Positions 1-7,707 of a stretch of 47,980 nucleotides of DNA are shown here, piece after piece. Every line of letters starts with the position of its first letter. The stretch's first letter is position 1. The notes under the pieces are model-generated. The model did not search any database. It worked only from the letters and a program-made list of their open reading frames with translations, and was not told where the DNA came from. A program made the translations under genes and the position numbers. The DNA is from DATKKG01 sp964475215 (GTDB lineage: Archaea; Thermoproteota; Nitrososphaeria; Conexivisphaerales; DTJL01), in contig CAYYVT010000171.1 in NCBI GenBank assembly GCA_964475215.1, positions 1 through 47,980 on the forward strand. The letters are read 5' to 3'.

Positions 1-2
1 GG

Positions 3-431
3 CTGCCGAGGCTGGCTTCCGACGGAGTCCTGGTGGCCGGCGATTCGGCCATGCTCGCCAACCCCATCACGGGGGAGGGGGCGGACCTGGCGGTGCTCTC
101 GGGGAAGCTGGCGGGGGAGGCGGCGACCCTGGCCAAGAAGGCCCACGACTTCTCGGGGAGGTACCTGGACGTCTACAGGAGGGCCCTCGCGGGCTCCTTC
201 GTCCTTAGGGACATGAAGAAACAGGAGGGGCTTCTCCGCTATATCGAAGAGAACATCGACATCATCGATAGGTACCCAGAAGCTGTGAACGCGGCGCTGG
301 AGGAGTGGTTCAGGGTGGATGGAGCCACAAGGGGCGAGAAGATGAAGAGAATCACAGGCATCGTTATATCGAAGAGAGGGCCTGCGAAGCTGATCCGGGA
401 CATGTACGTGCTGGGGAGGAAGCTGATTTGA
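3..431 (+). CDS. fixC: FixC-like ETF:quinone oxidoreductase, C-terminal part
   Basis: Gene cut by the window start; about 142 C-terminal residues are visible. The opening stretch contains VAGDSAMLANPITGEGADLA, the FAD-binding G-D motif followed by the NPxTGxGADLA element typical of FixC and related geranylgeranyl-reductase-fold flavoproteins. In this family the enzyme takes electrons from electron-transfer flavoprotein and passes them on to quinone. It overlaps the ferredoxin-like fixX by four bases (TTGA), so the two are translationally coupled. A fused EtfBA gene lies 2.5 kb downstream on the other strand. The visible part cannot by itself distinguish FixC from archaeal geranylgeranyl reductases; the fixX neighbour decides. 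Confidence 0.85.
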   Translation: MPRLASDGVLVAGDSAMLANPITGEGADLAVLSGKLAGEAATLAKKAHDFSGRYLDVYRRALAGSFVLRDMKKQEGLLRYIEENIDIIDRYPEAVNAALEEWFRVDGATRGEKMKRITGIVISKRGPAKLIRDMYVLGRKLI

Positions 432-691
432 GGCTGGAGGAGAAGCTCTACCTTCTGCGCCACGTCGTCGACGAGAAGTCTCACATCAGCGTTGACGAAG
501 AAAAGTGCGCCCAGTGCAGCGACAGGTTCTGCCTCGACATCTGCCCAGCCAACGTCTATTCCTACAACGACAGGAAGGTCTTCATCGCCTTCGAGAACTG
601 CGTGGAGTGCGGCACATGCAGGATAGCGTGCCCGTTCATCAACTGGGTGAACCCCCTGGGGGGCACCGGCATCTCCTACAGGTTCGGCTGA
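428..691 (+). CDS. fixX: FixX-like ferredoxin
   Basis: An 87-residue iron-sulfur protein starting at a TTG that overlaps the fixC stop. Cysteines at 27, 30, 35 and 39 and a second CxxCxxCxxxC set at 58, 61, 64 and 68 give a two-cluster ferredoxin layout; the second set binds a classical 4Fe-4S centre. The C-terminal NPLGGTGISYRFG is the conserved end seen in FixX proteins that partner ETF-quinone oxidoreductases. Bacterial ETF-QO carries this domain fused, while archaea and nitrogen fixers keep it separate. It probably relays electrons between FixC flavin and the membrane quinone pool. Confidence 0.88.
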   Translation: MRLEEKLYLLRHVVDEKSHISVDEEKCAQCSDRFCLDICPANVYSYNDRKVFIAFENCVECGTCRIACPFINWVNPLGGTGISYRFG

Positions 692-859
692 GGGGCCGGC
701 CCTGGGGCGCATTACTTATCCGAACCTCCACTGACCGCGCCCGGAGGAGGCCCGGTCGTTGCCTGCGGAAAGGCTAGGGAGCACGCCGATTTCCGACGAG
801 CCGACGGACGCCATACATACGACAAGGCTTTTCAATGAAGGGGCCCCGATACCTTCAGT

Positions 860-2197
860 TTGAAGGGGAAGCTAATTGACATCAGGGTCCCGCCGCCGGG
901 CCCGAACGCCAGGAAGATAGTCGCCCGGGCGGATAGGGCGCTGTCGCCGTCATTTTCGAGGTTCTACCCTCTGGTGGTGGAAAGAGCCCACGGGTGCATG
1001 GTGAAGGACGTCGACGGTAACACCTACATCGACATGAATGGAGGGATTGCTGTCTTGGCCGTTGGATCTACCCCTGAGCCGGTGGTGAAGGCCATCAAGG
1101 AGCAGGCGGACAAGTTCTTGCATTACTCCTACACCGACTTCTACTACAGGAGCATCGTCGACCTCGCCAACAAGCTGGCCGAGATAACCCCCGGCTCCTT
1201 CGAGAAACAGGTCTACTACGGGAACAGCGGGGCGGAGGCCGTCGAGGCCGCCATGAAGCTGGTCCGCTTCCACACGAAGAGGCCTCGCTACCTTGCCTTC
1301 GCGGGAGGCTTCCACGGCAGGACCATGGGATCCCTGTCTCTGACGGCCAGCAAGCCAACGCAGGTGAAGGGGTTCTCAGCCATGGTCCCCGGCGTGACCC
1401 ATGTGCCCTACCCCTACTGCTATAGGTGCCCGTTTCACCTGAAGTTCCCCGAGTGCGACTACTATTGCGTTGACTTCATAGGCGAGCAGGTCCTCGAGAA
1501 GTACGTGCCACCGGAAGAGGTGGCCGCCATCTTCTTCGAGCCCATACAGGGAGAGGGGGGCTACGTCGTCCCCCCCGACGACTACTTCAGGCGGCTGGAG
1601 AAGTTGCTCAGGCCCTACGGGATACTCCTAGTCGATGACGAGATCCAGTCGGGGATAGGAAGGACGGGGAAGTGGTTCGCCATCGATTACTTTGGGGTCA
1701 AGCCAGACGTCGTCCTGATGGCGAAGGCCATGGCGGCCGGCCTTCCTCTGAGCGCCATGGTGGCCAAGAAGGAGATCATGACATGGGGGCCGGGATCGCA
1801 CGCATCGACCTTCGGCGCTAACCCGGTGGCGGCGGCAGCGGCCTTGGCCACCCTCTCCATGATCGAAGACCAAGGCCTTCTAGCCAACGCTGTCAAGGTC
1901 GGCGGCCACCTCAGGAAGAGGCTTGAGGAGATGAAGGAGAAGTACGAGATAATCGGCGACGTCAGGGGGAAGGGCCTGATGATAGGGGCGGAGATCGTGA
2001 ACGGCAGGAGGAGGAAGGAGTTCGGTGCCAAGCACGTGGAGAACATCCTCGATTATGCTTGGAGACACGGGGTCCTGCTCATAAGCTGCGGCAAGTCCAC
2101 CCTTCGCTTTGCGCCTCCGTTGGTCATCGACGATGATACTGTTGACGAGGCGATGGAGGTCGTAGAGGCGGCCGTGGCAAGGGAGAACGGTTCCTGA
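860..2197 (+). CDS. class III PLP-dependent aminotransferase or amino-acid racemase
   Basis: A 445-residue fold-type I PLP enzyme of the acetylornithine/4-aminobutyrate aminotransferase group. Visible landmarks are GNSGAEAVE at about 121-129 (phosphate-binding), VDDEIQSGIGRTGKW at 258-272 (Asp-260 pairing the PLP nitrogen) and Lys-289 in MAKAMAAGLPLS as the Schiff-base lysine. Cysteines 187, 190, 199 and 203 form a CxxC-x8-CxxxC cluster that also marks an archaeal subgroup including ornithine aminotransferases and broad-specificity amino-acid racemases. Substrate cannot be read from sequence. The TTG start is chosen because the homologous region begins directly after it. It stands alone on the plus strand between fixX and a convergent glycosylase gene. 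Confidence 0.85.
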   Translation: MKGKLIDIRVPPPGPNARKIVARADRALSPSFSRFYPLVVERAHGCMVKDVDGNTYIDMNGGIAVLAVGSTPEPVVKAIKEQADKFLHYSYTDFYYRSIVDLANKLAEITPGSFEKQVYYGNSGAEAVEAAMKLVRFHTKRPRYLAFAGGFHGRTMGSLSLTASKPTQVKGFSAMVPGVTHVPYPYCYRCPFHLKFPECDYYCVDFIGEQVLEKYVPPEEVAAIFFEPIQGEGGYVVPPDDYFRRLEKLLRPYGILLVDDEIQSGIGRTGKWFAIDYFGVKPDVVLMAKAMAAGLPLSAMVAKKEIMTWGPGSHASTFGANPVAAAAALATLSMIEDQGLLANAVKVGGHLRKRLEEMKEKYEIIGDVRGKGLMIGAEIVNGRRRKEFGAKHVENILDYAWRHGVLLISCGKSTLRFAPPLVIDDDTVDEAMEVVEAAVARENGS

Positions 2198-2245
2198 CTT
2201 GGCCGCGTGGAGGAGCCACTGGCCCGGGGCAAGTCTTCGCGGGGG

Positions 2246-2905
2246 CTAGGCGCCTCCCTTCCCTTCTTTCAACTCGCCCATCCTCCAAAGGTAGAGAGAA
2301 GCGACGGTGCAGTAGGGGTGCCACTTTGACCCGATTTCGGCCACCTCCCGTTCGCTGGGGAGGTGATCAAGCTCGTAAAGCTTCATCACGGCCGCCCTTA
2401 TGCCCAGGTCCCCGGTCGGAAGCACGTCCTGCCGGCCCAGGGGGAAAATCAGGAACATCTGGGCGGTCCACCTCCCGATTCCCTTGACTTCGCAGAGCAT
2501 GGAGATGACCTCCTCGTCTCCCTTCATGAAGAGGGAACCGAGGTCAAGGTCTCCTCCGGCGACGCGACCAGCCAGGTCCTTTAGGTATTCGACCTTCCTT
2601 CTGGAGAGGCCGGTCCGCCTTAGTCTGTCGACGTCGGTGGCCAGAAGCTCAGGAGGAGTGGGGAAGCGGTCTCCGTAGAGGTTCTTGAAGCGGCCCATTA
2701 TGGCTTCGGCGGCGGATCCTGCTAGCTGCTGAAAGATGATGCTGACCATGAGGGCCTCGAAGGGCTCGAGGCCGCTTCGAAGCCGCAGCCTGCCCACCTT
2801 CTCGACCACCGATTTCAAACGTGGGTCGGCTCGAATGATGTAGGCAATGGCCCTTGCCATCTCGCTTGAAGTGAATCTCTTCCCGAACCTCCAGGTCGGT
2901 TCCAA
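2246..2905 (-). CDS. alkA: AlkA-like DNA-3-methyladenine glycosylase
   Basis: A 219-residue helix-hairpin-helix glycosylase. The HhH element CEVKGIGRWTAQMFLIF (138-154) is followed by LPTGDLGIRAAV, where Asp-166 is the catalytic aspartate of the HhH-GPD superfamily. The upstream FQQLAGSAAEAI segment matches the QQ(I/V)S-type helix of AlkA. The enzyme should excise alkylated purines in base-excision repair. No iron-sulfur cysteine cluster is present, which separates it from the EndoIII/MutY branch. The start is a TTG; the gene lies 80 bases behind etfBA on the same strand and could share its transcript. Confidence 0.9.
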   Translation of the reverse strand: MEPTWRFGKRFTSSEMARAIAYIIRADPRLKSVVEKVGRLRLRSGLEPFEALMVSIIFQQLAGSAAEAIMGRFKNLYGDRFPTPPELLATDVDRLRRTGLSRRKVEYLKDLAGRVAGGDLDLGSLFMKGDEEVISMLCEVKGIGRWTAQMFLIFPLGRQDVLPTGDLGIRAAVMKLYELDHLPSEREVAEIGSKWHPYCTVASLYLWRMGELKEGKGGA

Positions 2906-2984
2906 TTCCCCAGTCTCAGGGCTCCCTCCTGCAGGTGGCTCATAAAGCTAGGGCGTAAGGCACCAGGGCCATCCATCTGGTTGC

Positions 2985-4790
2985 CTACTTCGTCCGCTCG
3001 ATGGAGAAGGCGAGGTTCCTCAGGCCATCCTCCAAGGCATCGAGCGCGGGGACGAGGTCGGACACCAAACCCACATCGCAATATCTGAAGGAGGAAGCCT
3101 CTGGGTCGCTGTTCACCGAAAGGACCAGCCGGGCCCGGCGCAGACCAATGTAGTGGTTCGCGGACCCCGAGACCCCGACCTCCACCATGAGCAATGGGTG
3201 GACGGACCTCCCCGTGAGGCCCACCTGGGCCTGGGGCGGAGCCCAGCCCGCGTCGACGACCTTCCGGGTGGCGGCCACGGCCGCACCCATCCCTGTGGCA
3301 TAGGATTCGAGGGATTGGAAGGCCTCCAGGGAGCCCACCCCGAACCCGCCGCAGATTATCACCTTTGCCCTGTCCAGATCCCCTCCCCGTGAGCCCATTC
3401 TGACAGTTCGAAGGACCAGCTTTGCGTCGGCAGAAGCAGAGGGCTTGGTTTCCAGGCTTCGCACAGATGGCTGTCCGGGCGCGAACGAAAGCAGGGGAAA
3501 GACGCCAGGGCGAACAGTGGCCATTCGCGGCGAGGTCTTGGAGATAACTTCGGCCATCACGCTTCCGCCGAAGGCGGGCTTGACCTGAATGAGGTCCCCT
3601 CTGCGGTGAAGGGAGATGTCCGTGGCGTCGCCCGTCAATCCCAGCCTGAGGGAGGCCGCCAACCGTCCGGCCACCTCCCTTCCTTTCACGGTGGAGGGTA
3701 TCAGGACGGCGAACGGCCTGTCGCGTTCAATCGCCTGGCGGAGGGCCATCGCGTCCACGAAGGCCGATGGAGTGCCCGAAGGGACGCTCAGCCGCAGCAC
3801 TTCTTCGGCTCCCGCCTTGGCGGAATCGGCCACCAGGTCCTCCACTACGTCGGGGGCGATGACCGCCACGGCCGTGAGGCCAAGGCCTCTGACCTTTCCC
3901 ATGACTTCTTGGGCGGTGCGGGCCTCCTGGGAACCCGCCATCACGACCACCCAGACGGGCTTGGGTTCGGTCGCCCTCGACATGTCGACCGCTTCGGAGG
4001 GGGCTTCGGCCAAGAGCCTGCCGACCTCCGCAAGACACTTGGATGCGGCCGACGGTAGGTCATTCCTCCCGTCGAAGATCACGGGCCTTCGCTGGTAGGA
4101 GGCATCGAAAAGCGACTTCACAAAGGTGGGTGAGCCCGAGGCGCCGAAGAGGCTCATGTCGGACGAAAGGGAGGATGCAGGCCAGCGCTCTACGGGCATC
4201 TGAACGGCCTTCACCCTAGCCTCCTCCGAAGGGATCCTCGGATGGTTGATCTTCTCGTTGACGCTGAGTACTGCAGGAGGCTCCACCTCGTAGGTCTCGG
4301 TCCCCTCTTCGAAGTCCCGGACGACCGTTATCGTAGAGCCGTTCACCTCGATGGACCGGGCGTTGGTGACCAAGGGTGCTTCAAGTAGCTGGGCGATCTC
4401 AGGTATCACTTGGGATGTCTCTGCGTCCACGCTCGACACACCACCAAGCACCATGTCGAACCCAAGGCGTCGGACCGCCATCGAGAGGGCCGTCGAGGTC
4501 GCCAGCGTGTCGGAGCCCGCGAAAGCTGGATCGGTCAAGAGGACGGCCCGGTCTGCGCCGGCAGCGAGGGTCGAGCGGAGGACCTCGTCCGCGGAGGGAG
4601 GGCCCATGCTGACTGTGACGACCTGACCTCCCTCTTTCTCCTTCATGATGACGCCAGCCTCCACCGCCCTTCGGTCGAAGGGGTTAATGGCGTTCTTAAC
4701 GCCCTCGCGAATCAGGGTGTTGGTCTCGGGGTTGAAGCGAAGCTGGGAGACATCTGGAACCATCTTGACGAGAACGACGATGCGCAGCAC
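2985..4790 (-). CDS. etfBA: fused electron-transfer flavoprotein, beta plus alpha (EtfBA)
   Basis: A single 601-residue chain carries EtfB (roughly 1-260) and EtfA (roughly 280-601). The N-terminus MLRIVVLVKMVPD and the NPFDRRAVEAG and GADRAVLLTDPAFAGSDTLATS segments are EtfB signatures with the AMP/FAD pocket. The last 140 residues hold the EtfA FAD domain: GGFGVGS, VDAGWAPPQAQVGLTGRSVH, GVSGSANHYIG and NSDPEAS. Fusion of the two subunits is common in archaea. It should collect electrons from dehydrogenases and deliver them to FixCX encoded at the start of this window. Starts at GTG. Confidence 0.93.
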   Translation of the reverse strand: MLRIVVLVKMVPDVSQLRFNPETNTLIREGVKNAINPFDRRAVEAGVIMKEKEGGQVVTVSMGPPSADEVLRSTLAAGADRAVLLTDPAFAGSDTLATSTALSMAVRRLGFDMVLGGVSSVDAETSQVIPEIAQLLEAPLVTNARSIEVNGSTITVVRDFEEGTETYEVEPPAVLSVNEKINHPRIPSEEARVKAVQMPVERWPASSLSSDMSLFGASGSPTFVKSLFDASYQRRPVIFDGRNDLPSAASKCLAEVGRLLAEAPSEAVDMSRATEPKPVWVVVMAGSQEARTAQEVMGKVRGLGLTAVAVIAPDVVEDLVADSAKAGAEEVLRLSVPSGTPSAFVDAMALRQAIERDRPFAVLIPSTVKGREVAGRLAASLRLGLTGDATDISLHRRGDLIQVKPAFGGSVMAEVISKTSPRMATVRPGVFPLLSFAPGQPSVRSLETKPSASADAKLVLRTVRMGSRGGDLDRAKVIICGGFGVGSLEAFQSLESYATGMGAAVAATRKVVDAGWAPPQAQVGLTGRSVHPLLMVEVGVSGSANHYIGLRRARLVLSVNSDPEASSFRYCDVGLVSDLVPALDALEDGLRNLAFSIERTK

Positions 4791-4903
4791 ATGCCGTCGA
4801 AGTTCATTTCATTAGGAGAGAATTATGGTTTGCCTCGTTCCAGCGGGCGGGGCAAGAAAGGAGACAACAGATATACGCGCCCGCAAGGCGAGGGAACCTC
4901 GCT

Positions 4904-5623
4904 GTGCCCGAACCCGAATTGAGCGACCAAGGAGAACTGGGCTTGGAGCAAGACGAGACCAAGCGCAGGATGATGGTCGACCTCATCCCGTACATTGTGT
5001 CCGTCTACCTGAGGGCCCAGTCGGCGATTTCTCCGGCCGGCCTGCTTTCAAAGGCCCTTGAAAGCTCCGGGAACGCGAGCTCGGGAGGGCCGAGCCGCAG
5101 AGAGGAGCTCACCGCGGCGCTCAGGGGCGTAGAAGAGCTCAACCTAAGGCAGGAGGGGGACGGGTTCGTCTTCGACCTCGACAGGAAGATGATGCTGGAC
5201 ATCGTGAGGCTTCATGTCACCAAGGCCTACATTCACGAGGGGTCGCATGGGGCCGCATACGTGGTCGACCCACCGAGCTTTGGATATCCGCTGGACGCCG
5301 CGCTGAGGCTCCCGATGAGGAGCGTGTTCGTAAAGCTCCTGGATTCGGAAGTGACGACGGACGTCGAGGCCGACATTCTGGAGGTCGCGGTGAAGCTCTC
5401 TCCATCTCAGCTCTGGGTGTTTACGCTGGGAAACCCCAACGTAGACTCGAGGCTGAGCCCGCAGTTTCGCTCTGAAAACAGGGTCCTCTTCGGCCGGCTC
5501 AGGATCCTGGGCCTCAAGACGGTCCTTGACGAATACCTGGGAGGAGCCTACACTTTGGACGTAAAGAAGGGAGAGAAAGGCTACCAGGTGAAGGCCACGC
5601 CCGGGCGGTCAGCCCAGGCGTAA
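4904..5623 (+). CDS. hypothetical protein, 239 aa
   Basis: I do not recognise this family. The chain is soluble, has an acidic N-terminus, and a region around residues 27-95 (DLIPYIVSVYLRAQSAISPAGLLSKAL) that reads like a small helical, possibly winged-helix, segment. This is followed by a mixed alpha/beta domain from about 100 to 235. No catalytic motif or membrane segment is visible. The GTG start is the first in frame; a TTG five codons on is possible. Its 3' end overlaps the convergent retropepsin-like gene by 15 bases, so the two messages are antisense at their tails. Confidence 0.6.
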   Translation: MPEPELSDQGELGLEQDETKRRMMVDLIPYIVSVYLRAQSAISPAGLLSKALESSGNASSGGPSRREELTAALRGVEELNLRQEGDGFVFDLDRKMMLDIVRLHVTKAYIHEGSHGAAYVVDPPSFGYPLDAALRLPMRSVFVKLLDSEVTTDVEADILEVAVKLSPSQLWVFTLGNPNVDSRLSPQFRSENRVLFGRLRILGLKTVLDEYLGGAYTLDVKKGEKGYQVKATPGRSAQA

Positions 5624-6037
5624 GATCCCCGCCTTGGGGTCTATCTCCATCTTGAACGACTTCAGGAAGGTCCTGCCGAGGACCATGTCGAACGGAGAAA
5701 GCGGGGATGTGTCGAACTCCGTGATCAGCGCGTCCACGTCCTTCACCGAAAGGTCACCCAAGGAGACCTCCTTCAGGGTGATCTGGATGCTGCGCTCCAT
5801 CCCCCTCATGTCTAGGACCATGGGCGCCCTATCGGGTCTGAACTCCATCCAACTGCCATGTGAAAGGGTGGCTTCGGGGTATCCCAGCTCTGAGGCGTCC
5901 TGTCTGCCCAGATAGCAGTAGTCGAAGTTGTAGTCCAAGAGGCAGCTCAGCTCCATTATGCGGGTGTTGGCTCCCTTCACCCTGCACCAGAGGATCATGG
6001 GGTCCTTGAGCGGGAACTCCAGCACTTCATTCACCAA
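5609..6037 (-). CDS. retropepsin-like protein lacking the catalytic D-S/T-G motif
   Basis: A 142-residue partner of the next upstream gene. LLDYNFDYCYLGRQDASELGY (from residue 33) aligns position for position with LVDSAASYCIMPKVDAYALGY of its neighbour, and FDMVLGRTFLKSF matches the conserved FDxVLGxxxL strand of retropepsin folds. The active-site Asp-35 is kept, but the following D-[ST]-[GA] has become D-Y-N. It overlaps its neighbour by 11 bases. Retropepsins work as dimers, so it may form an asymmetric heterodimer or a regulatory half. This is the last gene of the leftward operon. Confidence 0.7.
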   Translation of the reverse strand: MVNEVLEFPLKDPMILWCRVKGANTRIMELSCLLDYNFDYCYLGRQDASELGYPEATLSHGSWMEFRPDRAPMVLDMRGMERSIQITLKEVSLGDLSVKDVDALITEFDTSPLSPFDMVLGRTFLKSFKMEIDPKAGILRLG

Positions 6038-6437
6038 GGGAGACGGCCAGAGATGACATGTCTAGCTTCACCTTCGCCCGTGAAAGAAGCGATGCCCCCA
6101 GGACCACGTCGAAACCAGCCTCCTGGGGAAGGTCGTATGCCAGGAACTCCACGTTCCTGAAGACCTGGCCTCCCAGGCTGACTTCGTCGACCCTTATGAG
6201 CGGGGCGTCGAGATACCCCGCAAAGGTCGCCACGGTCATGAGGTTGGCCGGCCGAGTTATGAAGTCCGTTGATGGGTCCTGAATCGCTTCGCCATACCCC
6301 AGCGCGTAGGCGTCCACTTTGGGCATGATGCAATAGGAGGCTGCGGAGTCGACGAGGCCCTCATACTCCCTCACCTTGCCGTTCCTGCCCCTGAGCCTGG
6401 CGAACAGGATCGGCACGCCGCGAGTTCTGGGCTGCAT
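6027..6437 (-). CDS. retropepsin-like aspartic protease
   Basis: A 136-residue single-domain protein of the retropepsin fold. The catalytic motif is VDSAASYCIMP with Asp-30, Ser-31 and Ala-32, the D-[ST]-[GA] of aspartic proteases, and GFDVVLGASLLSR near residues 109-120 is the conserved second hydrophobic-Gly element. Single-domain members need to dimerise to be active. Such small retropepsin-like proteins are widespread in archaea and cyanobacteria, mostly uncharacterised. No signal peptide is seen. It starts nine bases after the small DUF5678-like gene. Confidence 0.78.
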   Translation of the reverse strand: MQPRTRGVPILFARLRGRNGKVREYEGLVDSAASYCIMPKVDAYALGYGEAIQDPSTDFITRPANLMTVATFAGYLDAPLIRVDEVSLGGQVFRNVEFLAYDLPQEAGFDVVLGASLLSRAKVKLDMSSLAVSLGE

Positions 6438-6445
6438 GGAGGACC

Positions 6446-6676
6446 CTACATCAGCACCGTGTATCCCGCGTCGCCGCCATAGACTATGCAGATGTCGCCG
6501 TATTTCGTGAGCTTCATCCTGAGCCTGTACCTGTCAACGTCCTCGGCCACCACGGTTCCGGCCGTGGGCTGGCCGTTCTGGTCTCGTTTCGTGACGATCA
6601 TGGCCACCCACCTGTTGGGGTACTTCTCGTGGATGGCCTCGAGGGTCAGTTCCTCCTGGGTCGTCGAAGAGCTCAC
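6446..6676 (-). CDS. small DUF5678-like protein
   Basis: A 76-residue protein starting at GTG 15 bases after the FAD-subunit stop. The layout EAIHEKYPNRWVAMIVTKRD, then AGTVVAEDVDRYRLRM and GDICIVYGG, matches what I recall of the DUF5678 family: a short alpha/beta protein with an invariant W-V-A and a terminal hydrophobic strand, often encoded beside retropepsin-like genes. Longer open frames through this position overlap the FAD subunit and have no support. Function unknown. It may be a substrate, inhibitor or partner of the adjacent protease pair. Confidence 0.68.
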   Translation of the reverse strand: MSSSTTQEELTLEAIHEKYPNRWVAMIVTKRDQNGQPTAGTVVAEDVDRYRLRMKLTKYGDICIVYGGDAGYTVLM

Positions 6677-6690
6677 TGGGTCGTCTCCGC

Positions 6691-7707
6691 CTAGGTCGCG
6701 CCGTTGAATGAGCGCAGGGCCTTCTTGACGGCCCCCTTCGCCAAGTCCACCCGGAACGCGTTCCCCGTGCCGTAGGTCAGGGGAGTCGCCCCGCTGAGCG
6801 CCATGTTGGCGGCGTCGCTGATCACGTCCTCGGTGAGCTGTTTGCCTGCCAGGTACGACTCGGCGCTTGGCGCCCTGTGGGGCTTGACGTCCACGCCTCC
6901 CAATACCACGCGGGCGCTGCTGACGGTACTGCCGTTGAAGGTCGCCGTGATGGCGGCGGAGGCGAGGGCGAAGTCCCACGTCCCCCTGTCGCGCACCTTG
7001 TAGTAGACGCTCTGGGTGTTGGCCGCGGGCGTGGGAACATGAACTTCGGTGAGTACCTCGTTGTACCCGACGGTGTTCTCCTTGACTATGCCGTCCTGCA
7101 CTGTGATTCCAGGGATAAGGTCGTCCATGCTGACTGTCCTAGAGCCTGAAGGACCCTGCACCGTCGCCTCGGCGTTCAGGGCGTAGAGGGCCGGAGCTAT
7201 GTCCCCGGCATGGACCGCGTAGCAGAGCCTGCCTCCGAACACGCTGTGGTAGAAGCGGTTATCGCCGATGGCGCCGTAGCAGATGCTGCCTCCGTTCCGC
7301 CAGCAGTCGTAGTCGTAGCGCAGGTACCAGCACCAGACCTCCTGAAGCAGGTCGCCGGCGACGGTGCCGACGTTCCTGATCTGAGGGGTGGCGATGGATC
7401 CGGCCGCCTGGGCCAATACGGCGAAGTATTGGTTGGTGTTCGCGTCGTTCTCTAAGGTGCTGATGTTGGTGGCACCGCCTATCCGCAGGCCGTCACTCTG
7501 GGTGAACGTGATGTAGTTCAGGCCCAGGTTGCTGATGTCTACCACGTAGTAGGGGATCTGGGTGGAGATGTTGTTCTTGATCCTCGAGATTATGTCGGAG
7601 CCGCCCGAGATGATCTTGGCGCTTCCTCCGGCACTCGTGAGGTGGCTGATGGCGTCGCTGACGGAAGTGGCCTGATAGTAGCCGAACTTCTGGACTTCGG
7701 TTCTCAA
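6691..7707 (-). CDS. molybdenum hydroxylase FAD/4Fe-4S subunit (PaoB/CoxM-like)
   Basis: A 338-residue FAD subunit of a xanthine-dehydrogenase-family enzyme. FAD-contacting segments are KIISGGSDII (31-40), IGGATNISTLE (77-87) and TPQIRNVGTVAGDLLQ (107-122). An inserted loop carries Cys-126, Cys-135, Cys-143 and Cys-162 (CWYLR, DCWRNGGSIC, GGRLC), the extra 4Fe-4S site found in PaoB and in 4-hydroxybenzoyl-CoA reductase beta subunits but not in CoxM. It starts at a TTG overlapping the Moco-subunit stop by four bases. Electrons would flow from Moco through 2Fe-2S centres to FAD and this cluster. Confidence 0.9.
   Translation of the reverse strand: MRTEVQKFGYYQATSVSDAISHLTSAGGSAKIISGGSDIISRIKNNISTQIPYYVVDISNLGLNYITFTQSDGLRIGGATNISTLENDANTNQYFAVLAQAAGSIATPQIRNVGTVAGDLLQEVWCWYLRYDYDCWRNGGSICYGAIGDNRFYHSVFGGRLCYAVHAGDIAPALYALNAEATVQGPSGSRTVSMDDLIPGITVQDGIVKENTVGYNEVLTEVHVPTPAANTQSVYYKVRDRGTWDFALASAAITATFNGSTVSSARVVLGGVDVKPHRAPSAESYLAGKQLTEDVISDAANMALSGATPLTYGTGNAFRVDLAKGAVKKALRSFNGAT

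Noticed and set aside
6446..6979. Long minus-strand frame extending the DUF5678-like gene
   Set aside because: The upstream part lies inside the FAD subunit in another frame and is arginine/glycine-rich nonsense; the real start is the GTG at 6676.
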